This document shows, in pieces, positions 18,131 through 26,512 of a stretch of DNA of 64,000 bases (positions are counted from its first letter, which is position 1; each line of letters begins with the position of its first letter). This DNA is from Capnocytophaga granulosa ATCC 51502 (lineage in GTDB: Bacteria > Bacteroidota > Bacteroidia > Flavobacteriales > Flavobacteriaceae): positions 115,174 through 179,173 of the forward strand of contig NZ_KE150257.1 of the NCBI RefSeq assembly GCF_000411115.1, given 5' to 3'. The position numbers were made by a program, and so were the translations under genes. The notes under the pieces are model-generated. The model saw only the letters and a list, made by a program, of their open reading frames with translations, was not told the origin of the DNA and ran no database searches.

Positions 18131-18769
18131 ATGAAACTAAAGTCATTGTTCGCTACTTTGTTAGTAGGACTCCTTACCCTTACCTCTTGTAGTAAGGACG
18201 AAAAAGAGGAGAAGAGACCTTCCGGAGTAAAGCAGGAGAAGAACCTCAATGCAAGGCAAGAAAAATGGGTGTATTACTCATTTGAAAAAAATGCTATTGT
18301 AGAGGTTGCCGATCCACAAAATAGTCTGGATTGGGATATCGCTTTTTTTGCTTACTTTGCCAAGCTCAATGGTGGCGCATCAGGCAAAGGGAAAGCGGGA
18401 GTAGCTAAAGTCGCAGGAGATGATTTTTCAGCACCCATCGCTACCCTGCCCAGTGAATATATACAAGATGTCAAAGGGACTATGTCCTATGGGAATTATC
18501 CCAAACTAACAGAGAAGGAAGATACTTTTTCCACTTTTCTATCAGGAGGATTTGATACCAAGACAGGCTTTGTAAGCCTTAATCCAAATAATAGGCAATC
18601 CAATGGGGGAAAATGGCCAAGTGTATATGCCCCAACTAAGTTTGTCTATGTTATTAGAACTGCCAAAGGAGCTTATGCCAAGTTCCAAGTAACAGATTTC
18701 TATAATGATAAAGTACAAGCAAATTGTCCGTCTTTCCAATATATCCTTAGTGAGGATGGAAAATTCTAA
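18131..18769 (+). CDS. HmuY-family haem-binding lipoprotein (copy 3)
   Basis: 212 residues with signal peptide and lipobox LTSC (VGLLTLTSCSKDE), then one HmuY domain: KWVYYSFEKNAIVEV, LDWDIAFFAYFAKLNGGASG and the C-terminal strands FVYVIRTAKGAYAKFQVTDF. Its start is 12 bases after the stop of copy 2, without a promoter of its own, so the two are co-transcribed. A hairpin and U-run follow, before the receptor gene. Confidence 0.88.
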   Translation: MKLKSLFATLLVGLLTLTSCSKDEKEEKRPSGVKQEKNLNARQEKWVYYSFEKNAIVEVADPQNSLDWDIAFFAYFAKLNGGASGKGKAGVAKVAGDDFSAPIATLPSEYIQDVKGTMSYGNYPKLTEKEDTFSTFLSGGFDTKTGFVSLNPNNRQSNGGKWPSVYAPTKFVYVIRTAKGAYAKFQVTDFYNDKVQANCPSFQYILSEDGKF

Positions 18770-18796
18770 AAGAACCTACTCTAAATGTTGATAATA

Positions 18797-18837
18797 GAAT
18801 TGCTATACTTCTTTAGTCTTGTATAGCAATTCTTTTT
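18797..18837 (+). terminator. Terminator or attenuator between HmuY array and TonB receptor
   Basis: Perfect 12-base arms GAATTGCTATAC (18797-18808) and GTATAGCAATTC (18821-18832) around a 12-base loop, then TTTTT. No promoter motif was found between it and the receptor start, so partial read-through may set the lipoprotein-to-receptor ratio. Confidence 0.75.
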
Positions 18838-18860
18838 GCTGCAATAATAATACCTTAATC

Positions 18861-21011
18861 ATGTCAAGATTTCTTATATTTATAGGTCTTTTTCTCTTTG
18901 CTTGGGTGGTAAGAGGGCAGTATTCCTTTACAGGAACCATTACCGATTGCCAAACCCGTGAACCTCTTTCGGGAGCTACGGTGGAGCTGGTTGCCCTAAA
19001 AAAGACGGTACGCACCGATGCCGAAGGACAGTTTACCTTCCAAGACCTTCCCAAGGGAACACATCATTTTTATGTAACTCAAGATGACTACAAAGGACAT
19101 TTCTTTAAGGTGTCTCTCAAAAGAAATGAAAAAAACTATATCTTTGCTCTCTGTAAGAACAGAGAAATAGAGGTGGGCGAGGTGGTAGTAACGGCTACCC
19201 GTACCGAACGCAATCTTAAGAATGTGCCCATCACGGTGCAAGTGGTTACCGCTCAAGAGATTCAAAAATCACAAGCGCCTGACTTTCAGTCTTTCTTGGA
19301 GAATGAGTTTTCTGGAATTAACTTTACCTACAACGGTGGTATGCCCAATATCAACATGATGGGCTTCGGAGGTAAGTATGTGCTCTTTCTCATGGATGGG
19401 GAGCGTATGGCAGGGGAGACCTTTGACAATATTGACTATGACCGTATTGATTTGGAAAACATTGAACGTATTGAGATTATCAAGGGTGCATCTTCTTCGC
19501 TCTATGGTTCCAATGCCTTGGGGGGAGTGATTAATATCATTACCAAAGATACCAAAAAGCCTTTGGAACTGAGCGCCAGTTACCTCTACAATACCAACAA
19601 AGACCACAAAACCAATCTTTCGGTGGGTACCAAACAGAAGTGGGGTAGCTTCCGCTTGTCCTCTTTCTATAATCTAAGGGAGCCTTATGTTCTTACTGAT
19701 AAGGAGCCACTGAAGACTTATAAGAATGGTTCGGTGATTCTCTCTGAAAAAGGGGAACTGAATGTGGCTGGTTTTACCAACTATGGGGCAACGCCTAAGC
19801 TAAGTTTTGATCTCTCGCCTAAGTGGAATCTTTCCTTGGCACCCAGCTATTATTTTAGCGAACGCAATGCGGGGACAGAGAGTTCCAAAAAACTCAGAGA
19901 TAGGTATTATAATTATACAGGGGCACTCAAGTCGGATTACAAAATCAGTGATAGTAAGACCCTAAGCCTTTCGGCCGCTTACGATCGCTATGACAAATAT
20001 AAGTACTATGTACTGCTCAACGAAAAGGAAAAGAGCTATGAGAACTCTATTCTTAGGATAGGCGGACAGTATAACCAAATGCTCTATGACAAACATGCCT
20101 TGGTGGCAGGGGCAGAGGTCAATTCCGATGAGCTATTGAGCTTTCGCTTTACCAACTCAGGGGAGGAGGCCAAGAAGAACGCCCAAAACTATGCCGCTTT
20201 CACCCAGCAGGAATGGGCACTTTCCGATGCTTTTACCTTGGTTACAGGGATACGTATGGACTACCATTCTCTCTTTAAGGAATACCTCACTTATCGCCTT
20301 TCGGGTATGTTCAAGGTGGATGCCTTTACCCTGCGTGGGGGCTATTCCTCTGGCTTTCGCTCGCCTACGCTCAAGGAACTCTATACCAATTGGTTTCACC
20401 CATGGGGTGGAGGCTTCCAGATTATGGGGAACAAGAGCTTAAAGCCTGAGACGAGTAATAACTTTACCCTTTCGGTGGATTTCAATGCGAGAAAATGGAA
20501 TATCACGGCCATGACTCAATATTCCAAGGTGAAAGATAAGATTGCTTACCGCTGGACACAGTCCAATGATACCATTCGTTATGTCAATTTCAAGGGTAAT
20601 ACGGACATCATAAGCTCGGAAATTTCAGCAACCTATCGTCCGAGTAAGTATTTTCGTCTGAAGGGGTCTCATGCCTACTATATCACCAGCAATAGTGAGT
20701 CCGATACACGTCCGCATACCCTCACCGCTAAGGTGGAGTATGTAGAGCAGTCCGAGCTGAAGTACTTGCCCAATATAATTCTCAGCGGTAAGTGGGTCAG
20801 TGGTTCGGACATCTACGAGGAAAAAGATACATTTACCCACTATGCCCCTTATAGTATATGGCGGTTGCAGCTCTCCAAAAAGCTCCCCTATCACTTTGTG
20901 GTCAATGCGGGAATAGATAACCTCTTTGACTATGTAACCCCGACAACGAGCTTTTATTCGAGTATAACCCCTGGTCGTACTTACTTTGTAGGGCTTAAGT
21001 GGAACTTATAA
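18861..21011 (+). CDS. TonB-dependent outer-membrane receptor (HmuR-like)
   Basis: Outer-membrane gated barrel, probably importing haem passed on by the HmuY lipoproteins encoded upstream. From ATG 18861 (716 residues) there is a signal peptide (MSRFLIFIGLFLFAWVVRGQ), a carboxypeptidase-regulatory-like beta domain (about 21-100, TITDCQTREPLSGATVELVA), a plug domain (EIEVGEVVVTATRTERNLKN onward, with IEIIKGASSSLYGSNALGGV), and a beta-barrel ending in aromatic-rich GRTYFVGLKWNL. The ATG at 18819 lies in the terminator loop and is rejected. The plug-barrel architecture is sure; haem as substrate is inferred from neighbours. Confidence 0.92.
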   Translation: MSRFLIFIGLFLFAWVVRGQYSFTGTITDCQTREPLSGATVELVALKKTVRTDAEGQFTFQDLPKGTHHFYVTQDDYKGHFFKVSLKRNEKNYIFALCKNREIEVGEVVVTATRTERNLKNVPITVQVVTAQEIQKSQAPDFQSFLENEFSGINFTYNGGMPNINMMGFGGKYVLFLMDGERMAGETFDNIDYDRIDLENIERIEIIKGASSSLYGSNALGGVINIITKDTKKPLELSASYLYNTNKDHKTNLSVGTKQKWGSFRLSSFYNLREPYVLTDKEPLKTYKNGSVILSEKGELNVAGFTNYGATPKLSFDLSPKWNLSLAPSYYFSERNAGTESSKKLRDRYYNYTGALKSDYKISDSKTLSLSAAYDRYDKYKYYVLLNEKEKSYENSILRIGGQYNQMLYDKHALVAGAEVNSDELLSFRFTNSGEEAKKNAQNYAAFTQQEWALSDAFTLVTGIRMDYHSLFKEYLTYRLSGMFKVDAFTLRGGYSSGFRSPTLKELYTNWFHPWGGGFQIMGNKSLKPETSNNFTLSVDFNARKWNITAMTQYSKVKDKIAYRWTQSNDTIRYVNFKGNTDIISSEISATYRPSKYFRLKGSHAYYITSNSESDTRPHTLTAKVEYVEQSELKYLPNIILSGKWVSGSDIYEEKDTFTHYAPYSIWRLQLSKKLPYHFVVNAGIDNLFDYVTPTTSFYSSITPGRTYFVGLKWNL

Positions 21012-21025
21012 GAAACAATGCTATT

Positions 21026-21346
21026 ATGAAGTATATTTACAATGTAACCTATCACATAGCCCCAGAGGTATCTGCTCAGTGGCAGGCTTGGATAGGTCAG
21101 CACATGCCGCAGTGGCTTGAGCAGAGCCAATTCTCTCAAGTGAAGCTCCTAAAAATACACATAGACCATCCTGACAGTGAAGCCTTTAGCCTGCAATATG
21201 AGACAGAGGACAGCAGTGTTGTCGCTCACTTTCAGTCTGCCTTGGAGCCTACCTATAGGCGCGCTCTATATGAGCAATTTGGAGAGAAAGTACTCTCCTT
21301 CGGGACACTACTCGAAGAATTAGCAGAAGTAAAAAGTAAAAGATAA
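21026..21346 (+). CDS. DUF4286 family protein
   Basis: 106 residues from ATG 21026 (MKYIYNVTYHIAPEVSAQWQ), a small alpha/beta protein of the DUF4286 type common in Bacteroidota, without known function. The upstream in-frame ATG at 20999 lies inside the receptor gene and is unlikely. The C-terminus VKSKR and the TAA stop are encoded by a 7-base tandem array (21329-21356), so the tail has probably been rewritten by the repeat. It is 14 bases from the receptor gene and likely in its operon. Confidence 0.75.
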   Translation: MKYIYNVTYHIAPEVSAQWQAWIGQHMPQWLEQSQFSQVKLLKIHIDHPDSEAFSLQYETEDSSVVAHFQSALEPTYRRALYEQFGEKVLSFGTLLEELAEVKSKR

Positions 21347-21356
21347 AAAGTAAAAG
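21329..21356. repeat. Heptamer array, 4 units (GTAAAAG type)
   Basis: GTAAAAA, GTAAAAG, ATAAAAA, GTAAAAG in register, overlapping the last codons of the DUF4286 gene. Confidence 0.6.
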
Positions 21357-21506
21357 GGGGCGTACACTTTAGTATGATTTTGGCTTTTCAGGTGTAATAT
21401 ATTGAATATCATACATTTGAACTGATAACCCTTTTGAGAGTTTACGTTAGTTGCTGACTATTAGTGATTAAACACTAGCAATGTTAATAAAAAAACGTAT
21501 TTTTAT

Positions 21507-21536
21507 TTGTCAATTCAAAAAAAAGTAGTAATTTTG
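21507..21536 (+). promoter_or_regulatory. Promoter of rpmE2
   Basis: TTG at 21507-21509 and TAATTTTG at 21529-21536, 19 bases apart. Confidence 0.75.
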
Positions 21537-21571
21537 CGCCCTGAAACGAACAGAAGAAATATTTAGACATC

Positions 21572-21823
21572 ATGAAAAAAGAAATACATCCTGCAAATTA
21601 TCGTTTGGTTGTTTTTAAGGATATGTCCAATGACGATATCTTCATCACTAAATCAACCATTGAAGCAAAAGAAACTATTGAAGTAGAAGGAGTAGAGTAT
21701 CCATTGGTAAAATTGGAAATCTCTCGTACTTCACACCCTTATTATACAGGAAAAGCCAAACTTATAGATACCGCAGGACGTATAGATAAGTTCAAGAGCA
21801 AATATGCCAAATACCAAAAATAG
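21572..21823 (+). CDS. rpmE2: 50S ribosomal protein L31 type B
   Basis: An 83-residue L31 of the zinc-independent type [21 protein letters not shown], then [20 protein letters not shown], and no CxxC zinc site. Type B paralogues replace zinc-binding L31 under zinc limitation where both exist; whether a second copy exists lies outside the window. It has its own promoter and terminator. Confidence 0.95.
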   Translation: MKKEIHPANYRLVVFKDMSNDDIFITKSTIEAKETIEVEGVEYPLVKLEISRTSHPYYTGKAKLIDTAGRIDKFKSKYAKYQK

Positions 21824-21866
21824 TAAAGGTTTTTCATAATAAATAAGTTTTAAAATTATTTTGGCA

Positions 21867-21905
21867 GCTCCTTTCTTCGTAAGAAGGAAGGAGTCTGTTT
21901 TTTTG
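21867..21905 (+). terminator. Intrinsic terminator after rpmE2
   Basis: CTCCTT and AAGGAG enclose CTTC/GAAG, an imperfect hairpin with a short loop, followed by a run of T after GTCTG. Confidence 0.7.
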
Positions 21906-21991
21906 TAAAATGTATTGAAAAGTTAAATCTTTAGATAAGGCATCGTTGTTTGCAATAAAAGTTATACATTTGTCACATTAAACAGATAAAA

Positions 21992-22369
21992 ATGAAATAC
22001 ACGCTTAGTTTTCTATTGTTTTTCTTGCTTTCTTCGCTGCATGCTCAGAATGAGCCATGGCGCAATAACTATAGGCAAGTGGATGATTTTCAAGATGGCT
22101 TGGCTGCTGTATAGCTTCATAACAAAAAATAGGGCTTTATCAATAAGAAAAACAAGCCTCTTACCTCCTTTGTGTATGATGATGCGCAGCCTTTTGAAGA
22201 AGGTCTTTCTGTGGTTACTAAGGATGATAAGAAAGGATTTGTAAATCCTCAAGGCAAAGAAATTGTTCCCTTAGTATATGAAAATGCCGAGAAATTTAGT
22301 GAAGGCTTAGCTGCTGTTAAGAAAGAGGGCAAATGTGTGGAAAATTGCCAAAACGCCCCTAAAGAATAG
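21992..22369 (+). pseudogene. WG-repeat secreted protein, inactivated by two in-frame TAG codons
   Basis: The frame opens with a clear signal peptide (MKYTLSFLLFFLLSSLHAQ) and reads NYRQVDDFQDGLAAV, then TAG at 22112-22114, LHNKK, TAG at 22130-22132, GFINKKNKPL and so on to a stop at 22367-22369. The repeats (GLAAV..KKxGFINKK, GLSVVTKDDKKGFVNPQGKE, GLAAVKKEGK) are WG/KWG beta repeats, with TAG where Trp (TGG) is expected before GFI. Total 125 codons, far shorter than intact WG proteins, so the 3' part is probably lost too. Suppressor reading of TAG is not supported, as neighbouring genes use TAG as a stop. Confidence 0.8.
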
Positions 22370-22417
22370 ATCCCTTATGTCACAAACTTTTCTTTTTACA
22401 AAAAATAACATTTAACA

Positions 22418-22447
22418 TTGTTTTGTTAGAAAAAATGCGTACTTTTG
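22418..22447 (+). promoter_or_regulatory. Promoter of the GT2 gene
   Basis: TTG at 22418-22420 and TACTTTTG at 22440-22447, 19 bases apart, 26 bases before ATG 22473. Confidence 0.75.
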
Positions 22448-22472
22448 CCCCCTGATTTAAAACCACTTTCAT

Positions 22473-23963
22473 ATGGATTTAGGACTAATCATAACCTATA
22501 CAGTAGTGGCTATCTATTGTTTAGCACTATTGCTGATCTTCTTTTATAGCCTTACGATACTGAACCTTTCGGTGAATTATCTAAAGAATAAGAAGCAGAA
22601 CAGTGAAGCACCAAAATTCAATCTCTTGGATCCCAATGAGATTCCTTACGTGACGGTGCAGCTTCCCATCTATAATGAGAAGTATGTGGTACCTCGCCTC
22701 TTGGAAAATATTGCCAAGCTGGAGTACCCTAAGAACAAATTGGAAATCCAAGTTTTGGATGACTCTACCGATGATTCGGTAGCCGAGACAGCAAGCATCA
22801 TAGAGCGCCTACAGAAAACAGGCCTCGATATAGTGCATATCCGTCGTGAAAACCGCGAAGGCTTTAAGGCAGGTGCCCTCAAGTATGGTACTGCTATTGC
22901 CAAAGGTGATTTCATTGCCATCTTCGATGCAGACTTCCTCCCTAAGCCTGATTGGCTCAAACAGACGGTTGTTTATTTCAAAGATGAAAAAATCGGAGTG
23001 GTACAGACCCGCTGGGGACACATCAACCGTAACTACTCCTTGCTCACCAAGATACAAGCTCTTGCCCTCGATACCCATTTTACTTTGGAACAAGTGGGAC
23101 GCAATAGCAAAGGCCATTTTATCAACTTCAATGGTACGGCTGGTATCTGGAGAAAGAAAACCATCTTGGATGCAGGTAACTGGGAAGGGGATACCCTTAC
23201 CGAGGACTTAGACCTTAGTTACCGTGCACAGTTGAAAAACTGGAAATTCAAGTACTTGGAAGATGTGGAAACCCCCGCTGAATTGCCAGTGGTTGTCTCT
23301 GCGGCACGCTCCCAACAGTTCCGCTGGAATAAGGGTGGGGCAGAGGTATTCCGCAAGTCGGTTCGCAATATCTTAGCCTCCAAGAATATCGGTTGGAAGA
23401 CTAAGTTCCATGGGGTGATGCACCTGCTCAATAGCTCCATGTTCCTCTATGTATTTATCGTGGCGCTCCTAAGTGTACCGATGATGTACATCAAGGATGC
23501 TTATCCGCATCTCTCTTGGGTGTTCAAGCTCACCAGCTTCTTTATTGCCAGTACCATAATCCTCTTTAGCTGTTATTGGATTACTTATAAGAACATACAG
23601 GGCAAGACCTTTGACGACTTTATAGATTATGTAACTCTATTCTTGAGCTTCTTCTCTGTGGCTTTGGGCTTTTCATGGCACAATGTATCGGCCGTATTGC
23701 AGGGCTATTGGGGCAAGAAAACCGAATTTGTCCGCACCCCTAAGTTCAATATCAGCTCGCTGAAAGACTCTTGGAAAGGTAACAAATATGTAAATAACAA
23801 GATTTCACTCAATGTGATTTTTGAGTTCTTGCTTATGTGCTATTTCCTTTTTGGGCTCTATAGCGGTATCAAGCTCAATGACTTCGGGTTGTTCCCCTTC
23901 CACTTGATGCTTACCTTTGGCTTTGGCTTTGTGTTCTATAAGTCATTGGTTCCGAAATCGTAA
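22473..23963 (+). CDS. Family 2 processive glycosyltransferase (cellulose-synthase-like)
   Basis: Membrane glycosyltransferase that would polymerise or transfer a sugar from a nucleotide sugar on the cytosolic face. Of 496 residues, a membrane helix at about 5-30 precedes the GT-A domain with VQLPIYNE, VLDDSTDDS, FDADFLPKPDWL (DxD), the acceptor motif TEDLDLSYR and QQFRW (QxxRW). At least four membrane helices follow in the C-terminal 180 residues. These are all motifs of the processive CESA/Csl group. Sugar and polymer are unknown; it stands alone with its own promoter and is followed by a long hairpin made of heptamers. Confidence 0.88.
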   Translation: MDLGLIITYTVVAIYCLALLLIFFYSLTILNLSVNYLKNKKQNSEAPKFNLLDPNEIPYVTVQLPIYNEKYVVPRLLENIAKLEYPKNKLEIQVLDDSTDDSVAETASIIERLQKTGLDIVHIRRENREGFKAGALKYGTAIAKGDFIAIFDADFLPKPDWLKQTVVYFKDEKIGVVQTRWGHINRNYSLLTKIQALALDTHFTLEQVGRNSKGHFINFNGTAGIWRKKTILDAGNWEGDTLTEDLDLSYRAQLKNWKFKYLEDVETPAELPVVVSAARSQQFRWNKGGAEVFRKSVRNILASKNIGWKTKFHGVMHLLNSSMFLYVFIVALLSVPMMYIKDAYPHLSWVFKLTSFFIASTIILFSCYWITYKNIQGKTFDDFIDYVTLFLSFFSVALGFSWHNVSAVLQGYWGKKTEFVRTPKFNISSLKDSWKGNKYVNNKISLNVIFEFLLMCYFLFGLYSGIKLNDFGLFPFHLMLTFGFGFVFYKSLVPKS

Positions 23964-23965
23964 GA

Positions 23966-24049
23966 TAATGACTAATGACAAGTGACTAGTGACTAATAAT
24001 CAGAGAACTATTAGTCACTAGTCATTAGTCATTAGTCACAAGTCATTAA
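23966..24049. repeat. Heptamer array forming a ~30-bp imperfect hairpin
   Basis: TAATGAC-type units run from 23966 and are mirrored after a 10-base spacer by TTAGTCA-type units to 24049. The central arms CTAGTGACTAATA (23986-23998) and TATTAGTCACTAG (24009-24021) are perfect, and pairing continues outward with few mismatches. It starts right after the GT2 stop and may terminate its transcript. Confidence 0.7.
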
Positions 24050-24071
24050 TTTTAAGTAAAAAAATATTTTC

Positions 24072-24812
24072 ATGAAGATATTAGTATGTATCAATCAGGT
24101 GCCTGATACCACTTCACAGATAAATTTCACTGCTGACCATAAGGCTTTTGACCCTGCTGGAGTGCAGTTTATAATTAACCCCAGCGACGAGGCTGCTCTT
24201 ATACGCGCCTTGCAGCTCAAGGAGGAGCAAGGCGCTCATATTACCTTGGTGCATGTGGGGCTTTCCGATAGCGAACCTGTCTTGCGCAAGGCCTTTGCTT
24301 ATGGGGCAGACCAAATGATGCGTATCGATGCTACTGCTACCGATGGTTTCTTTGTAGCACAGCAGTTGGCCGCAGTGGCTAAGGGCTACGATGCTATTTT
24401 CTGCGGGCGCGAATCCTTGGATTACAACGGCGGTATGGTCGGCGGTATGTTGGCTGCTTTGCTTGATCTGAACTTTGTAGATGAGGTAACCGCTTTTTCT
24501 GTAGCGGGCGACAAGGCACAAATTAGCCGTATGATAGACGGCGGTAAGCAACTCTTGGAAGTGCCTCTACCAGTGGTCATAGCCGCTCAGAAAGAACTCA
24601 TTCCCGAAGAGCAGATGCGTATCCCCAGTATGAAAGGCATCATGGCCGCTCGCAAGGCACCTTTGGAAGTACGCCCTGCGGTGGAGGCTACCACTCAGTT
24701 GGTGATTGACCACTTAGAAAAACCTGCTGAAAAAGCCCCTGTCAAGATGATTGCCCCTGATAACCTTGATGAGCTTATTGACGAACTACACAACAAGAGA
24801 AAACTATTTTAA
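24072..24812 (+). CDS. etfB: Electron transfer flavoprotein beta subunit
   Basis: ETF-beta forms the AMP-binding half of the heterodimer that takes electrons from acyl-CoA and related dehydrogenases. The 246-residue product has MKILVCINQVPDTTSQINF, NPSDEAALIRALQLKEEQG, AFAYGADQMMRID, FCGRESLDYNGGMVGGMLA and the PSMKGIMAARKAPLE recognition loop at about residues 194-208. etfA follows 9 bases on. Confidence 0.95.
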   Translation: MKILVCINQVPDTTSQINFTADHKAFDPAGVQFIINPSDEAALIRALQLKEEQGAHITLVHVGLSDSEPVLRKAFAYGADQMMRIDATATDGFFVAQQLAAVAKGYDAIFCGRESLDYNGGMVGGMLAALLDLNFVDEVTAFSVAGDKAQISRMIDGGKQLLEVPLPVVIAAQKELIPEEQMRIPSMKGIMAARKAPLEVRPAVEATTQLVIDHLEKPAEKAPVKMIAPDNLDELIDELHNKRKLF

Positions 24813-24821
24813 TCTCCCGAC

Positions 24822-25748
24822 ATGATATTAGTATATACCGAACATAACGAAGGACAATTTTCTAAGAAGACCTTGGAGGCGCTCTCCTATGCCAAGGCCA
24901 TGTCCGACAAGGTGGTAGCCCTTGCTATCAATGCTGCCGATGTTACAGTATTGCAAACCTATGGAGCGGACAAGATCCTCTCGGTAAGCTCCGACCAGCT
25001 GAGAGACTTCTCTGTAAAGCACTATGTAGCACTGCTCTTGCAAGCCGCCGAGAAGGAACAAGCCACTACAATACTGCTACCCAGCTCCGCCAATACCCGC
25101 TATTTAGCTCCCGTATTGGCCGTGAAGTGGGGAGCGGCTTATCTCTCCAATGTAAGCTCTTTGCCTAAAGATGGAAAAGTACAGAAGGTAGTGTTTTCCT
25201 CCAAAGCCATTGCTTGGTTACCTTTGGAGCAGAAGCAGGTGATCACCTTGGCAGGTAATGCCACAGAGATAAAGCAAGCCCCCGTTCAGGCAGAAGTAGA
25301 AGCCTTTACTCCTGTCTTGTCAGAAGACACAATCAAGGTGGTGGGCACAGAGAAATTCACCAATAAGGTTTCTATAGACGATGCTTCCATAGTTGTTTCA
25401 GGGGGGCGTGGTATGCAGACTCCTGACAACTGGCATATAGTGGAAGACCTTGCCGATGCCTTAGGAGCAGCTACCGCTTGTACCAAACCCGTGTCCGACA
25501 TGGGTTGGAGACCTCATAGCGAACATATAGGACAGACAGGCAAACCCCTTTCTTGCGATCTCTATATTGCTTTGGGCGTATCGGGAGCTATCCAGCATAT
25601 TGCAGGGGTGAATGCCTCCAAAGTGAAAGTCGTGATCAACTCCGACCCCGAAGCGCCTTTCTTCAAGGCAGCTGACTATGGTATTGTGGGCGACCTCTTT
25701 GAGGTAGTACCACGCCTGACAGAGAAAATCAAGCAGTTACACTCCTAA
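24822..25748 (+). CDS. etfA: Electron transfer flavoprotein alpha subunit
   Basis: ETF-alpha carries FAD in its C-terminal domain. The 308-residue product shows the family FAD-binding block VVSGGRGMQTPDNWHIVEDL (about residues 190-209), GAATACTKPVSDMGWRPHSEHIGQTGK and the final KVVINSDPEAPFFKAADYGIVGD. Paired with etfB in an operon. The electron donor and acceptor partners are not in this window. Confidence 0.95.
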   Translation: MILVYTEHNEGQFSKKTLEALSYAKAMSDKVVALAINAADVTVLQTYGADKILSVSSDQLRDFSVKHYVALLLQAAEKEQATTILLPSSANTRYLAPVLAVKWGAAYLSNVSSLPKDGKVQKVVFSSKAIAWLPLEQKQVITLAGNATEIKQAPVQAEVEAFTPVLSEDTIKVVGTEKFTNKVSIDDASIVVSGGRGMQTPDNWHIVEDLADALGAATACTKPVSDMGWRPHSEHIGQTGKPLSCDLYIALGVSGAIQHIAGVNASKVKVVINSDPEAPFFKAADYGIVGDLFEVVPRLTEKIKQLHS

Positions 25749-25760
25749 TCCTCATTGCCT

Positions 25761-26501
25761 ATGATGAATATAACCAAGGCAGTCATGCACTTGATTATTG
25801 CCAATGTGCTGTTTTTTATCTTGGCAGTCTTTGTGCCTGTGATACAAGACAAGGCCGCGCTCTATTATTTTGAGAATCCAGAGTTCCACTGGTGGCAACT
25901 CTTCTCACACTTGTTCATGCACGGATCGATTCCACATCTGTTCTTTAACATGTTCGCCCTTTACTCCTTTGGAGCACCTTTGGAGAGTTATTTTGGCAGC
26001 AACCGCTTTGTGCTTTTCTACTTTGCTTGTGGACTAGGTGCAGGTTTGCTACATATGGGGGTAAACTATTATGAGTTTCACGCAGGGCTTGACCTCTTGC
26101 AAAGCAAAGGATTCGAAATGGAACAAGTACATGCGCTCTTGAAGAAAGGAATGTACGATACCCACTGGGAAGAGGTACTCTCCCCAGGAGATTTTAACGA
26201 TATGATGTCCGCCTATATGACCCGTGCAGTAGGTGCTTCAGGGGCGATCTATGGGATATTGGTAGCCTTTGGTATGCTCTTTCCCAATGCCGAACTCATG
26301 CTTATGTTTTTGCCCATTCCTATCAAAGCAAAGTACTTTATCCCGATTCTAATAGCCTTGGATTTGTTCTCAGGAGTAACAGGCGTCTCTATCTTTGGCA
26401 GCAATATTGCTCATTTCGCCCATGTAGGAGGTGCATTGATCGGTTTTGTACTGATGAAGCTCTGGCAAAAACGCTCATTTGATGACCGCCGATTGTATTA
26501 A
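25761..26501 (+). CDS. Rhomboid-family intramembrane serine protease
   Basis: Integral membrane protease cutting transmembrane helices. From ATG 25761 the product has 246 residues and about six membrane helices. HWWQLFSHLFMHGSIPHLFFN matches the L1-loop region, GASGAIYG (about residue 160) holds the catalytic Ser, and HFAHVGG (about residue 223) the catalytic His. A TTG at 25755 would extend the frame by two residues only. It lies 12 bases after etfA and 11 before a second rhomboid. Substrate unknown. Confidence 0.9.
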   Translation: MMNITKAVMHLIIANVLFFILAVFVPVIQDKAALYYFENPEFHWWQLFSHLFMHGSIPHLFFNMFALYSFGAPLESYFGSNRFVLFYFACGLGAGLLHMGVNYYEFHAGLDLLQSKGFEMEQVHALLKKGMYDTHWEEVLSPGDFNDMMSAYMTRAVGASGAIYGILVAFGMLFPNAELMLMFLPIPIKAKYFIPILIALDLFSGVTGVSIFGSNIAHFAHVGGALIGFVLMKLWQKRSFDDRRLY

Positions 26502-26512
26502 GATAACCGAGC

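Noticed and set aside
22112..22132. TAG recoding or suppression in the WG-repeat gene
   Set aside because: fabF and other genes here end with TAG, and the gene is also truncated at its 3' end.
23966..24049. Heptamer arrays as attachment sites or transposon ends
   Set aside because: They are not paired around any gene with recombinase features, show no target duplications, and are found after unrelated genes.
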